Source: Acanthochlamys bracteata (lineage: Eukaryota; Streptophyta; Magnoliopsida; Pandanales; Velloziaceae). From it: a DNA stretch of 64,000 nucleotides. Where the stretch lies: positions 9,119,001 through 9,183,000 of the forward strand of contig CM034126.1 of the NCBI GenBank assembly GCA_019914995.1, given 5' to 3'. Made by a program: the position numbers and the translations under genes. Below, one piece after another: positions 11,632 through 23,100 of the stretch (within the stretch, counting starts at the first letter, position 1; each line of letters starts with the position of its first letter). The notes under the pieces are model-generated. The model was not told the origin of the DNA. It saw only the letters and a program-made list of their open reading frames with translations, and made no database searches.

Positions 11632-14060
11632 CTATGATTTGGTAATGTTGTCCCTCCTGATAGTGAAGTCCCAAAGCTCGCCGTACTTCTCATTGAAGTC
11701 CCAGATATCCATAGTGTTGTAATCAGCAATCAATTTGTCACGAGCTCCTCTCTCCATATTGTAAATTTGTGGTTCAAAGTTATGTGGTTTATCGGGCTTT
11801 CCCATCTCAATCCCACAGAATATCACAACAAATACAGCTGCTCCTATGTAGAGATACTCTCCCTGCAAAACTAAAATAAGTCTCATCAGTACTTTCACAT
11901 TCTTAGTATACCATGAAAAAAGGTGTTAACTTTTTGTTGAGAAATCCTTCTACAAACGTGATTGTGAAAATTCATCCAAGTTGTATCCTGGAATACCAGT
12001 ATGGCCTACAGCAGTGTTATGTTTCTGTGCTGAAGTCCACTTGTACAGAAAGCCAAAAGACACTTTGAAATTTTAATTGTTCTTGGATAAAACTGCTGTC
12101 GGCCATACTGGTATTCCAGGATACAACGTGACATTTTTTTCATATGAATGATTGACAATTCAATGTCTAATTATCAATTAACTTGACTACCATACAATCA
12201 GTTTATGCTTCCTAGGTACAACTAAAAGCAGTTCTTCAATATGAAGAAGTGTAACACAATACCTACCAGAAAATTCAAATTATCTATAATAAAATCTAGC
12301 AATTCAAAGCTATGAACATTCATAATAGAAAAAGAAGCTGCAACTGATCTTGAAATTCAGACAAGTAGTCTTTCGTAAATTGCAGGAATTCTCTTACAGG
12401 TACATTGTATGCCAAACCAGCAGCCACAGCAGGGAGGAAGAACCAAGATATCAGCCCTGCCAAGGGAGTTGCATGCATGTTAAAAAATGTAATCAGGAAG
12501 AACCGGATGCTACAACTAATAATTCGTTTACCTTGGAAGCCAGTAGGAGGTTCAGCAGCTTCATACTCGGCTACAACATCTTGCCAGAAAGTTCCTATAA
12601 TGTGAATCAAGCAAAAAATCAGTCTCAAGATTTGAACAAAAGTGCTTCTTTGATCAAGAGGTAGCATGAAATGACAAGTTAACCTTCTTATACCTTAACT
12701 GTTTGGATTATGGGTAGCAGTGGGGAGTGAAGGGGAAGGTGAAGCATTTCCCCACCGCTACCCAAGTTTGTATTGCTTCATTAAGGGGAGGGAAGGGAAG
12801 CCCATAAATCATGGTTAAATGCGTACCCATTGAACACGTGTACAAGTGGGGAAGCAAATTTGCTTCCCCTTTATCCTTTTTTTATTTGATTTTTTCTCTA
12901 ATTTAATATTTATTTTTAATTTAATAGTGTATGGCTTTTTATAAGATTTTGTGTGTTTTTTCTTACGGTTAAGAAGAAAGGTTTTGCAAAAAAATTCCTT
13001 TCAGTACCAAACCATTTCCTCATAAATTAAAATTTTAGTGCTTCATTGATTTATAGTATGTTTGGATACATGACCAAAATATAAGAGTAAGATGACGAAT
13101 AAAAAAAATAATAAGTGGACGGATAAAGAAGGATAGTTATTTAATTACGATATTTGAATATATAGTAAGAATAATACATTAACTATATTTTGATAGATAG
13201 ATATATATGAATAACAGAAGTAAAGTTTTTATAAAAAAATCAATATTTATAAATTATTTATGATAAAAATAACATTTATTAACTAAAAATAAATATTAAA
13301 TTAGATTAAAAATTGAAAAAAATGATAAAAAAAAAATTTGCTTTATTATTTATCACCGTGCCTACCTATCGAATCGGTGGGTACGTATTTTACCATATTT
13401 TACCACAATTTATGGGGAAGGAAAGAGAGCTGCTCCCTTTCCCTCCCTTTAATGAGGTGTTATCAAATATAGATAGGCACGAAGAAATGCTTTACCATCA
13501 CCATCGCTCCCTATGACTACCCCATAATCCAAACACTACATTAGAAAAAAGTATTGACCTAGAATTTAGAATTTGCCAAGTGAGACGACTGTGATATTCA
13601 TTCTAGTTTTTCTCACAAAATAAAAGCCTTATCAAAATGATCATGTAACAAAAGAAAAGAACGAAAGGTAGGATAAAAAGTTCACCTTTGTAAGGTTTCT
13701 CGTGGTAAGTGTGGTGGCCATCGTATTCTCCATAAACAAATTCGTCCTGGCAACCAAGAAAGAATTCAACAGAATTGTCAAAGAAAAAATCAACAAAATG
13801 ATTCTATCACTAACAGGTTCAACTCCGTTAGTCCGCCATCGGTCACGGGGATCTTCTTCAAGGTCAGGTTCAATCTCCGACAACCCGGCGTTCGGTCTGA
13901 TTCTCCGGTTAAGGCTGAACCTGTTCTTTAACCTGAGACTAAGGCAATCACTAGCGGCAGCAGCATTAGCTGTAGGCCTTACTACACCGAGAGCCTCGGT
14001 GATTGCGGCCGGAAAAGAAACAGTTGATAGTGCTTGAATAGGGAATGTGGTCATACCCAT
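11632..14060 (-). CDS. Chloroplast thylakoid membrane protein, probable NDH subcomplex B subunit 5
   Basis: Five exons join with GT-AG borders: 14060-13815, 13746-13686, 12594-12532, 12456-12398 and 11862-11632, giving 219 residues. An ATG two codons in could also serve as start. Residues 1 to about 60 are Ser/Ala/Arg-rich and acid-poor, like a plastid transit peptide. An acidic stretch with DEFVYGEYDGHHTY follows. Two hydrophobic segments come next (LISWFFLPAVAAGLAYNVP near 124-142; YLYIGAAVFVVIFCGIEM near 145-162), then a hydrophilic tail including PHNFEPQIYNMERGARDKL and NTMDIWDFNEKYG. The layout and tail match from memory the PnsB5/NDH18 subunit of the chloroplast NAD(P)H dehydrogenase-like complex, which mediates cyclic electron flow. 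Another thylakoid subunit is possible. Intron 2 carries a MITE and intron 4 a long inverted repeat. Confidence 0.7.
11981..12126. repeat. Near-perfect 35-nt inverted repeat with 76-nt spacer (hairpin)
   Basis: Left arm 11981-12015 begins TTGTATCCTGGAATACCAGT. Right arm 12092-12126 is its reverse complement with one mismatch. The transcript of either strand would fold into a roughly 146-nt hairpin. It lies inside intron 4 of the NDH-type gene. Size and geometry fit a plant MIR precursor or a small-RNA-producing foldback; a tiny foldback transposon is the alternative. I cannot match it to a known miRNA. Confidence 0.75.
12701..13530. mobile_element. MITE-like element, family A copy 1 (in intron 2 of NDH-type gene)
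   Basis: Terminal inverted repeats: the left end begins GTTTGGATTATGGGTAGCAG and the right end finishes CCCATAATCCAAAC, whose reverse complement begins GTTTGGATTATGGG. Similarity between the ends extends for roughly 50 bases. A trinucleotide ACT flanks both ends, a possible 3-bp target duplication as in PIF/Harbinger elements. The interior is AT-rich and non-coding, and contains AAGCAAATTTGCTTCCCC near the left. A related copy lies at 59906-60595. Confidence 0.75.
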
Positions 14061-15180
14061 TAATGTTGTTCTTTCCTTTTGCTTCGCCTCTGCGTTCTTC
14101 TTCTCCTTATCACCTCTGTTTGGTTATAGTTGCTCTCCAACGTTATGTGACATTGACCTATATCTCGATTAACTTAAATCTTAAATAAAACAAATACATA
14201 GGCTCGGTGTGACCACTGCACAGCAAAGTGAAGGTGCCGTAAAAATGAAAGCAGTTTATAGGAAATGGAATCTTATAAAAGGCTTTTTCACAATGGAGCT
14301 GGCTTACCTGGTTCATTTTTTCACAACAAAAAGTAATTGTGATTTGGTTAGACGGTTCATTTTCTTATTTTTGTATTTTAATTTTTAATTTTATATTTTT
14401 ATAAAATCTTAAAATAGTGTATAGAAGTTTTTTAGTTTAGAAAATATAAAAAAGTTTACTTGGTAAAATTTTATTATTATTTATTATTATTATTTTTTAG
14501 TCAAATAATAAAGTTTATTTTTTAAAATTCTAAAAATACTTTTAATTTTTTTAATAACCACTTTCAAACATTTTCTAATATCTAACGGTGCACTTAGGCC
14601 TTCTAATGCACATTAGACCAAAAAGATCATTTTAAGTGTGATTATGAAATAAAACTTTTAAAAACTTTTTAAAAATAAATTATTTTTTTATTTAAAAATA
14701 TAAGTATAATAATATTATATAAAAATTTTATGATATATAATTTTTTATACTTTAAAATTTTTAATAAATTTTATAAAATATTATAAAAAAATTATTTAAA
14801 AAATATAAAATATTTATTTAAAATAAAATAGAGTTAACCAAACGTCCCCCAAATCTTGTCCCTTCAAAATTGGCAGAAAAGCAAAACAAAGTACGGTCTT
14901 CGTTTGACTACAAGTGCTATTTCGCTGTAACTTCTTTTGTCATATTAGCAACTCGGGACGACAAAACTTCTGTTACTGATTGCATCAAGCAATGGTGAAG
15001 AAGTACAAAGGCAAATCACTGTCGATAAATTAGAACAAAGCTGAACATTTTACCTCTTCTGTTCTGCTTAAACTGGAGAGTATTGTTGCAAAATCAAATT
15101 ACATAAAATCAACTATTTAAGGAAATAAGTTCACAAATATCACTCAGATAATGAAGACTGCTATGCCAATGTTAAATTAT
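14061..15180. other. Intergenic between two minus-strand genes; AT-rich
   Basis: This holds the promoter and 5' UTR of the NDH-type gene (nearest about 100 bases) and the 3' flank of the Tha4 gene. The stretch 14330-14830 is almost pure A/T and is probably a decayed transposon remnant, but no ends can be defined. No coding frame. Confidence 0.5.
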
Positions 15181-18100
15181 TTAGTTATCCACTATAGTGG
15201 TTATTATTTGAACTTCCTCATCGTCATGTTTAGTTGGAAGGACTTCTGTTTCTTCAGTTGCAGGTGGTTCACTATCATCATCTGGATCCTTTCTTATCTC
15301 TGTTTCGAACTCCTTGGCTGCCTATAGAAGTTAAACAATAGAACATTACTCTCCATAGTTCCACCAGATATCAACCACAATGTAAAGGAAATAACAAACA
15401 CATACTTTAGCAAGTTAGAAATACTGAAAAGTTAAATTCAAGCCGAGGACTATTGAATGTAGATACAAAACACCTAGTAAAACAGAAGATAGTATTGCCA
15501 ACTTTTAGATTTGATAAACCAATAAGTCTACGAGTCCCCCTCCTATTCCTCCTCTTTGAAAGCCATTATGACCATGATCATGTTTATAAGAAGAATTGGA
15601 TAAATGGATCAATGATCAAATTATATAGCACAGGCTTGGAGCAGCATCAGCATCTATTGGCAAGTCAACTGAACCATGATTTCTAATAAGTAGGAGGAGT
15701 TGGAACTGAAAAAATAAGAGGAGCGACAAGGTGATACAAGGAAGCAAGAAAATAACAATCTTCTGTATAAACTTTTCTAGATTCCTCTTTAGCTTCAAGA
15801 ATAACAAAGCAAAACAGGTAACAGGAAAGAAGGAGCAAATCAATGATTAGCCATAATGTGTTCCTACACAAAACTGTGAGGAAAGAACTGGAACTATCAA
15901 TCAATATGAAAGGGCAAAGGCAAAGATTATGCGATAGGAAACAATTTTTCCAAGCAAAACATGCATGTTGCTTAGATAGCTCGAAGATGCATTTTTTTTC
16001 ATCTAATAAGAAATGAAGATGATTAACTCAGGCAAATGCCTAAAAAGGTTTTACCACAAAATGCCTCTTTCAGTTTAAGTACCAGATGCTACATCTAGTC
16101 AATGATTCACTAAGAAGATTTTAAGGCACACAAATATGATACATCAACACACAGAAAAAGGAAAACCAAATTGGTTTAATGATTATCATTCATATTTAGA
16201 CTCAAAATTGTAGGTTTATGGATACAAGGCACAATGACTTCTTTGGCTTGATGGAAGATACATGCGAAAAAAAGAAAAAGAAAAAAAAAAAATCTAGGTG
16301 AAGAATTGGTTGACACGAATACATTTCTGGTTCCTGCTATGCAGATGGTGAGTCCTCATTTAGAAAGTGATCCAATAACTGCCTTAATTAATTGGGATGC
16401 AATCTCTGTGCAGCCGCAGAGAAAAGCCGACTTCCTCTCTCTGGTTAATATCAGCAAGACCATCTTATTCTGAAGATAACAGAAACTAACAAGACTTCAT
16501 TGGTGTCAAAATCTAGATTTAGCTCAACCCACGATTTTACGACTTTATATTAACAAATAGATCCTACTTTAATCCGATTCTTTCAACATTTTTGGCTAAC
16601 ATGATTGTCAAAATCTAAATTTGACTTCTAAAATCAATCCTACGATTTTATGGATACGAGCTGATTAAAATCCTAATTTTGACAACCTTGCTGACATGCA
16701 AATCAGAGTGATGCGTATTTGATACATTTGTCAACATAATAGCTTTCTCAATCATGCCTCTTCATCATGATAAAGACTATGAGAAAGTGAGGACGGTCTG
16801 AACAAACAGGTAATTAGAATCAGATTTAGAAGATGGAGAAAGAAGAGATGACACAGGGAAGCTAGAGGAAGCTACACATGATTAACCAAGTCAAGAAATC
16901 ATCTGTAGTATCTACAAGCAAAGGTCTTCTATAACTCCTTGAGGTGGGAATTCTATTTCTGAAATTAAAACATGATTTGAGGCCAATTAACGCTAATTGA
17001 GAGAAAGCTGATCAAGTCCAGATAAGGAATAGAGATATTTCTCAAGATCTCTTCAGAACTGATCCCTAAATATCTCATTAGTTCAATGAGTATCCATTCA
17101 TCAAGAGTGCCCGATAGTGTCTTGATTTGAATGCAACAACTGTTACATTTGTCTTTCGTCAATTTTGAACTCGGGGTTCAATAACATCTCCAAAGGCTAT
17201 TAGGAGTGTAGCATAGAGTGGATATAGATGCTCATATTCCAATTCATGAAAGTGAAAAACTTGTGTGCTGAACCTTCACAAGCTTTTATCAAAAAAAGAG
17301 CAGGAGAATGTGGAAAGAAGTATATTACTGTAACTTCCTGTTACAAGTTCACTTCTGATACAATTTCACCTCTATCTGCATTTTAAAGAGGATCCTTCAA
17401 GGATATTCATAAACCCCTTAGGATATTGTAGTTACAAATATTCCATTAAAACAAAATAAAATATCTATACGTAACTATTATTCTAGTCACAAGCATCTTA
17501 GATACATTCTAAGATATATCTTTTAGATGTCTTCCAAAATATCCTAAAAAGATATTTTAAACTCCAAAGATTGAGAAATATCTTTTAAACTTACGCGGGT
17601 TTACTTCATTGGCACTTAATGGGTATCAATCGGCCTAAGTGGATGTTCGAGGGTGTGATTTACCCCCATTTCAAAAATCGCATCCCTACTGTCCACAAAA
17701 AAAAAGTTAATACTATAAACTTTTTTTATTTAAATTTGAAAGGCATGGATGAATTGTGCATCATAGAATCTTTATATGTATAACTTCTATTATTTTTAAG
17801 CTAAAAAAAGACAAGCTCTTTTCGAAAAGCCCCACCACCAAGAGCTTCTTTTCAAAACAACACCTTATTTTCAGCAACCCAAATCTACCCCTAAAATCAA
17901 GTTTAACTTCCAAAATCTACTTCCAACTTGCAAAAGGTATTTGGCACACAACTGTTCAGGGCTTCCCATAAGTAGCCAATGGAAAAAAAAAGAAGTAACT
18001 AGTAAGAGACATAAAAGACTGTATTAGGGCATGCAAGTATGCTCACAAGCATCATTTTGAAATAGAGAGCAGCACTGCTGCCCGTATGATGATCACTTCC

Positions 18101-19003
18101 TTACAATTAAAGTTAAGAAAAAAATGGGAGTGACATTTTGAAGAGAGAATTGAAAAATCGTGGGAAGCAACAAAAGCGACCTATATTTTAAGTTGATTCC
18201 AAGGACTAGGATATTCCAAGCTGCACAACTGGGATGTCATGAAGTGATAATTGTAGATCACTGTTTAATAAAATTCTGTAACAGTTCTACGATGTCAAGT
18301 TTAAGCAATCAGTTTCAAAGTTAACCCCAAACGGAACCACTCATCACATGATAAACAAATAATTTGTTTAGATACTGAGCTCTCTTTAATTGGTATTCAA
18401 TATCACAACTAAGCAAAGAGTTTCAGATTAAATCAATCCCAGATTGAACCAACCTGGCAACCATCAGTGTTGAGTTAATCACTCAGATTCAGAACCTCAA
18501 GAAACTCTTAATGTAAACAAACAGCTCATAACACCAGAAACAAACAAGTAACAACCAAAAACAATAGCAAGGAATAAACTTTTTTTAGAATAATGAAACC
18601 TCAATAACAAAAAATAGGGACTAGCTGATTATTTAAAACAAGAATTGAAAAGAAAACGAACACATTTTTGTACCTGCTGGAAACTCTTGACGGTCTTAGC
18701 AAGTGATTTCCCAACTTCTGGAAGCTTCTTGGGTCCGAAAACCAGCACAACGACTCCAGCAATCACTGCCAGCTCTGGAACACCAAGTCCAAACATACAT
18801 TTAAAATAATTTCTACTGCTTCTTTTACTTCTCATTTTGATTCTGCTGCTGGTGATGGTGTTGCTAATGAGAGGAAACGATGGAGAGCCAGAACTGAAGA
18901 AGAGAGAGTTTCGAAAAGATAGAGAAGAAGAAGTTGGTGGGATCGAAGATACCGGCGCCATTACTGCAGCTGCTGTTGAAGCTAACCTGCAAGCTGACTC
19001 CAT
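15181..19003 (-). CDS. THA4: Sec-independent protein translocase subunit TatA/Tha4, chloroplastic
   Basis: Tha4 (TatA) oligomerises in the thylakoid membrane to form the pore of the delta-pH-dependent twin-arginine pathway, which moves folded proteins into the lumen. Two exons, 19003-18674 and 15321-15181, join in phase 0 across a GT-AG intron to give 156 residues. Residues 1 to about 68 are Ser/Thr/Arg-rich and acid-poor (transit peptide). The mature core follows: FGLGVPELAVIAGVVVLVFG, with the essential membrane Glu at about 77, the FGPKKLPE hinge, and the amphipathic helix LAKTVKSFQQAAKEFETEI. The acidic C-tail (DPDDDSEPPATEETE) matches plant Tha4. The intron is about 3.35 kb, very long for a two-exon gene, and falls inside the amphipathic helix. 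Confidence 0.93.
16502..16689. mobile_element. MITE-like fragment related to family B (in Tha4 intron)
   Basis: The left end GGTGTCAAAATCTAGATTT and right end AATTTTGACAACCTT are imperfect inverted repeats. The right end matches that of family B copy 2 (TTTTGACAACCTTA at about 53018). A second internal head-like segment, GATTGTCAAAATCTAAATTT, starts near 16602, suggesting partial self-nesting. No coding capacity. Confidence 0.5.
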
Positions 19004-20192
19004 CTATCTCTCTCTCTAATCTCTGATCTCTAACAGAAATTAACAACAGCTGCTCTCTCTCTCTCTCTCTGTTTGAAAATCTAGCGATCTCTCTGGGTTT
19101 GGGTTTATAGAGTTTGAATTAAACCACTAGGAGGTTGGTTGAGAAGATGGTCAATGGGCATTTGCTGTTGATTCATGAAAATGTGTAACACGTTTTTGCT
19201 ACCATGCTCATTACCCCATTATCGCTTATTAGTTAAAAGATGCATCCCCTTTAATAAACTCTGACCAATGCTTTATAATTTCCTTTTTCCAAAAATCATA
19301 ATTAGATTTCTCTAATGAGAATAGAAACAAAATCCAGAGAAAAGCATTAGCTTCAATTTAGATAACGGGCATCTTCAGGCTATTCATTTCAGGAAAGCAT
19401 GCGTATTCAGTTATTTCTTCAGCAATAGTAAAGAAAAACTTAGGAATGCAAGCACAAATTTATATAAAGAAGAAGCTTGCACTAACAGTCTTCTTCTGAT
19501 CGAAGTTTCAACGTCAGCGACACACAAGTAAACGGCAACCTCTCACGGTTTTTGCAAATTCAATTTTACAGTGCTCTATTCTAAACTATAATTTTTAATC
19601 ATTTGGATATAAAAGTAAGATCACAAGGATCGGAAAAAAAATGATTGATTTGATTGGGATCAAATATGACTCACAAGTAAATAGTAAATAAATGTTAAAA
19701 AATATTTGAAAAAATGTTTATTGTTTCTAAATAAATTATATAATTAATATGCAATTTGAATTATTTTAAACTAGTTCTTTTTATAAAAAAAGAACATAGG
19801 CTACGAGCAACTGTACGTAATTTCTCATCTTAAAAAATAGGTCTTCTATAACATAAATAAATAAGAAAACCTTTCATTTTAGAAATGATCATAAGTTAAA
19901 ACACATTATTATAAAGTGAAGCGGTGACATTATTTGTTTTATGAAAGGTTGAGCTTTACGATATTTTCTGTAATTTTTGTTTCTTCTAAACTGTTTTTTT
20001 GTTTGTAATTATGCTTGCAAGTTTAATTTACTTACTTGGTGCCCTAATATCATCCGGAGTCCGGACGCCGTAAATTTGGTCTGTATTTAAGTTATAATTT
20101 TAGATTTTTACAATTACTTTATCTATAGATAATCTCAATCTATTTTTTTAGCGTTACAAAAATTTAGCAATGATCAACATGTGCGGGGAGTG
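19004..20192. promoter_or_regulatory. Bidirectional intergenic region between Tha4 (-) and AARE (+)
   Basis: The two genes diverge here, so this 1.2-kb stretch must contain both promoters. On the Tha4 side, 19003-19070 holds a CT-rich 5' leader with a (CT)n run at 19053-19070 on the plus strand (GA-rich in the transcript). The middle is AT-rich with no gene. Core promoter elements cannot be placed with confidence. Confidence 0.5.
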
Positions 20193-20193
20193 A
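20170..20193 (+). promoter_or_regulatory. Possible upstream ORF overlapping the first AARE start codon
   Basis: An ATG at 20170 opens a seven-codon frame (MINMCGE) whose TGA stop (20191-20193) shares one base with the first AARE ATG (20193-20195), giving a TGATG overlap. If the transcript starts upstream of 20170, ribosomes would meet this uORF first. The transcription start is unknown. Confidence 0.35.
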
Positions 20194-23100
20194 TGGCTAG
20201 TGTGTTGTTGACTTGTTATTCTTCACTCTCATCCACCATTCTCGGACGCTGGCATTGTTTCCTTGCGGAATCTCCGCTCCATTACAACAACAAATCTCTT
20301 CTTTCAATCCGCGACTCGTTATTCTCATCTTCCAAGTAATTCAGTCCCCATCTTCGAAATCTCCAATATTTTCCTCTCCGATCTCTCTTTTTCTTCACTC
20401 CAGAAAATTTTGAGTTTTTCCTGGAACAATGATAATCGAATTTGATTAATTAGTTTCAAATTATGGGCTATCCTTCGTGTTTGTCGAAGAGTTGTTTCAA
20501 TTTATACTTTTCTATCTGTAAATATGCACTGTGATTTTAATTGAAAATCGAAACTGTAGTAGATATTGTTTCTACAATGTCGCCTGGTAAACTTGGATGA
20601 ATTAGTGCTTCTTTTACTTTGCCTCATAATTGTTGGAGAAGGTAATATATTTTTCATGATTTACGCTATGATCAAGGGAGGATTTTTTTTTTAAAATTCC
20701 GGTAATTTGCCTAAGTCTATATACCTGAAGTTCTTCTAATGAATTATATGTTTGTGTTTTTTGGACATGCATTTCTGCGTTTGCCTTGTCCTTAGGATGT
20801 TTTTAATTCGGATGTGGATTTTTTATCGGTTAGGTTTTGTCTTGGTAACGGCATGAATATTTGTTTAGAAGCACATGGTTCTCAGGAATACCTCCTAGAA
20901 TAGTACTGGAAAATAGTTGCTGATGTATGTATTGTTTTAGTCATTTTTTATATGCTGGTTTATTAGCCATGTTATAGCATGAGAGGTGGAAACTGCTAAA
21001 AACCAAAAGCTGATATTGCTACAATTACAAAGTGTTGGATTATCTGATTCCATTAGGATGCATTGATTGGATATGTTACTTGATCAGCTATGTGAAAAAT
21101 GGCCTGCCGGAAATACCATGAAAGATGACTTACATGTTAGTGGCTTGACTAAACAATAGAGCACAATGGCATAATAAGTCCATGCAATCGACCCGATCTA
21201 GTGGGATGAGGGATAGTTGTCATTCTTGTATCTATTACTTGTATTTTGTATTTTCTGTAGTGATTGGATACTGAAACCTTGGCTACAGGTGGAAGTTAAG
21301 TCGATCAGCTATGGATGGCCCTAAGGAAGCTTCTGGAAAAGAGATGCCTTTGGGAATAAATGAATCTACTGCTGAGGAGTATGCTTCTCAGGCTAAGTTA
21401 CTTCAGGAATTCACCAATATTTCTAGCATCAACAAAGCATGGGTTTTCAAGACTGAGAATGGTGCGCACTTTCTTTCTGACAGTATAATGATTCTAACAT
21501 ATTATTCAATTTGTTCCTTTCCTCAAAGATAATCTTAAGATGAAGCTGTTTCTTCTCCTTTGCAGTCCACCTATATATTTTGGTCACTGTTTATTGACAA
21601 CCTAACAATGATGGTATATGATTATGTCATAACTCGTGCTGTTCATTGCTTTGCTGCGACTTGAAGCAGCATTTTCTTTTCATTGCTCTATTCTCTTCCA
21701 ACCATGTGAGAAGTTCATTTGTACTTCCATTTTTTCCTTATGTAATAACCTCAATGTTGTTCTTTCTAACTGCAGAAAGCAGTTCTAGGTGCATGTTCTC
21801 CATCAGCCAGCCAAACCTCTTAGCTAATAAAAAGAGAAGTTCCATCCTGTCCTCTCATATTTTGAAGAGTGGTGAAAATTGTGTCAACTTCCTATGGTCA
21901 CCCTTTCCTATTGAGATGGCTGGTGTGTCTGCCATTGTTCCATCTCCTTCTGGTGCAAAGCTTCTTGTGGTTCGGAATAAAGAAAATGAATCTCCAACGC
22001 AACTAGAAATTTGGGGCCCGTCTCTGTTGGAGAAGGAAATACATATTCCTCACTCCATTCATGGCTCATTATATGTAGATGGATGGTAAGCCTTGTTATT
22101 TGCTTTGTAAATCTGTTCTACTTGCCTTATTGTTGTTGTCCTTGAGTCTAATTTCTTTTTAAATTCTAAACCTTAATATTGAGTTATCTGGTAGATGATG
22201 TTGTTCCATCTGTCCATTTTATTATAAGAACTGAACAGATTGCCATGCAGGTTTGAGGGAATATCATGGGACCATGAAGAAAATATGATAGCTTATGTTG
22301 CGGAAGAGCCAGCTCCTAAGAAGCCTGCATTTAACTATTCAGGATATATAGGAGTAGATACTTGTGGTAATGATATAGGTAGCTGGAAAGGGCATGGCAA
22401 TTGGGAGGAAGATTGGGGTGAAACTTACTCAAAGAAGAGAAAACCATCACTCTTTGTCGTTAATATTAAAAGGTCAAAATTTGCTTGAGCAATTTATATA
22501 TAGCTTTGATTTTATAAGAAATTAAATTTCTTTGTTGCTAATCAGTGGAAAAGTGAGAGCTGTTGAAGGCATTGATAACTCCCTAAGTGTTGGCCAAGTT
22601 GTTTGGGCTCCACAATATTCAGCAAATTCTCATAAATACTTGGTTTTTGTTGGCTGGACTGCTGAAAATGGTCTGTCAAAAAACCCAAGAAAACTTGGTA
22701 TAAAATACTGTTACAACAGGCCTTGTGCTTTATATGCAATCCCTGTTCCTTTCCATGATACTGATGGTGATCAGCAATCTAAGTATGTTCCCAATTTTTC
22801 TGGCAGCATTTTGGTCAAGTCTATTGTTATGCAATGAGCATTGGAATAAACCTAGCTTTACCATAAATTTTTATTACTTTGTGTAGTGACAAGGCATATG
22901 ATGTTGCTGAGGTTGTTTTAACTAAGAGCGTGAGTAGTGCTTTCTTTCCCTGTTTCAGGTAATATCCTTTTCTAGCTTTGTGCAACAATTTGCTTGTGAA
23001 AGTGTTCTAATTTCTTTCTTTTTGTTTCTTGTATTTTGTTTCCTTTTCTGTTACATCTAATCTTTTCCCCATGCTGTTGAGTAAATTGCTATGATCGGTA

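Noticed and set aside
12350..12664. 104-codon plus-strand frame
   Set aside because: Covers the reverse strand of exons 3 and 4 of the NDH-type gene and the introns between; no domain.
13702..14037. 111-codon plus-strand frame
   Set aside because: Antisense to exon 1 of the NDH-type gene and partly its intron; no family resemblance.
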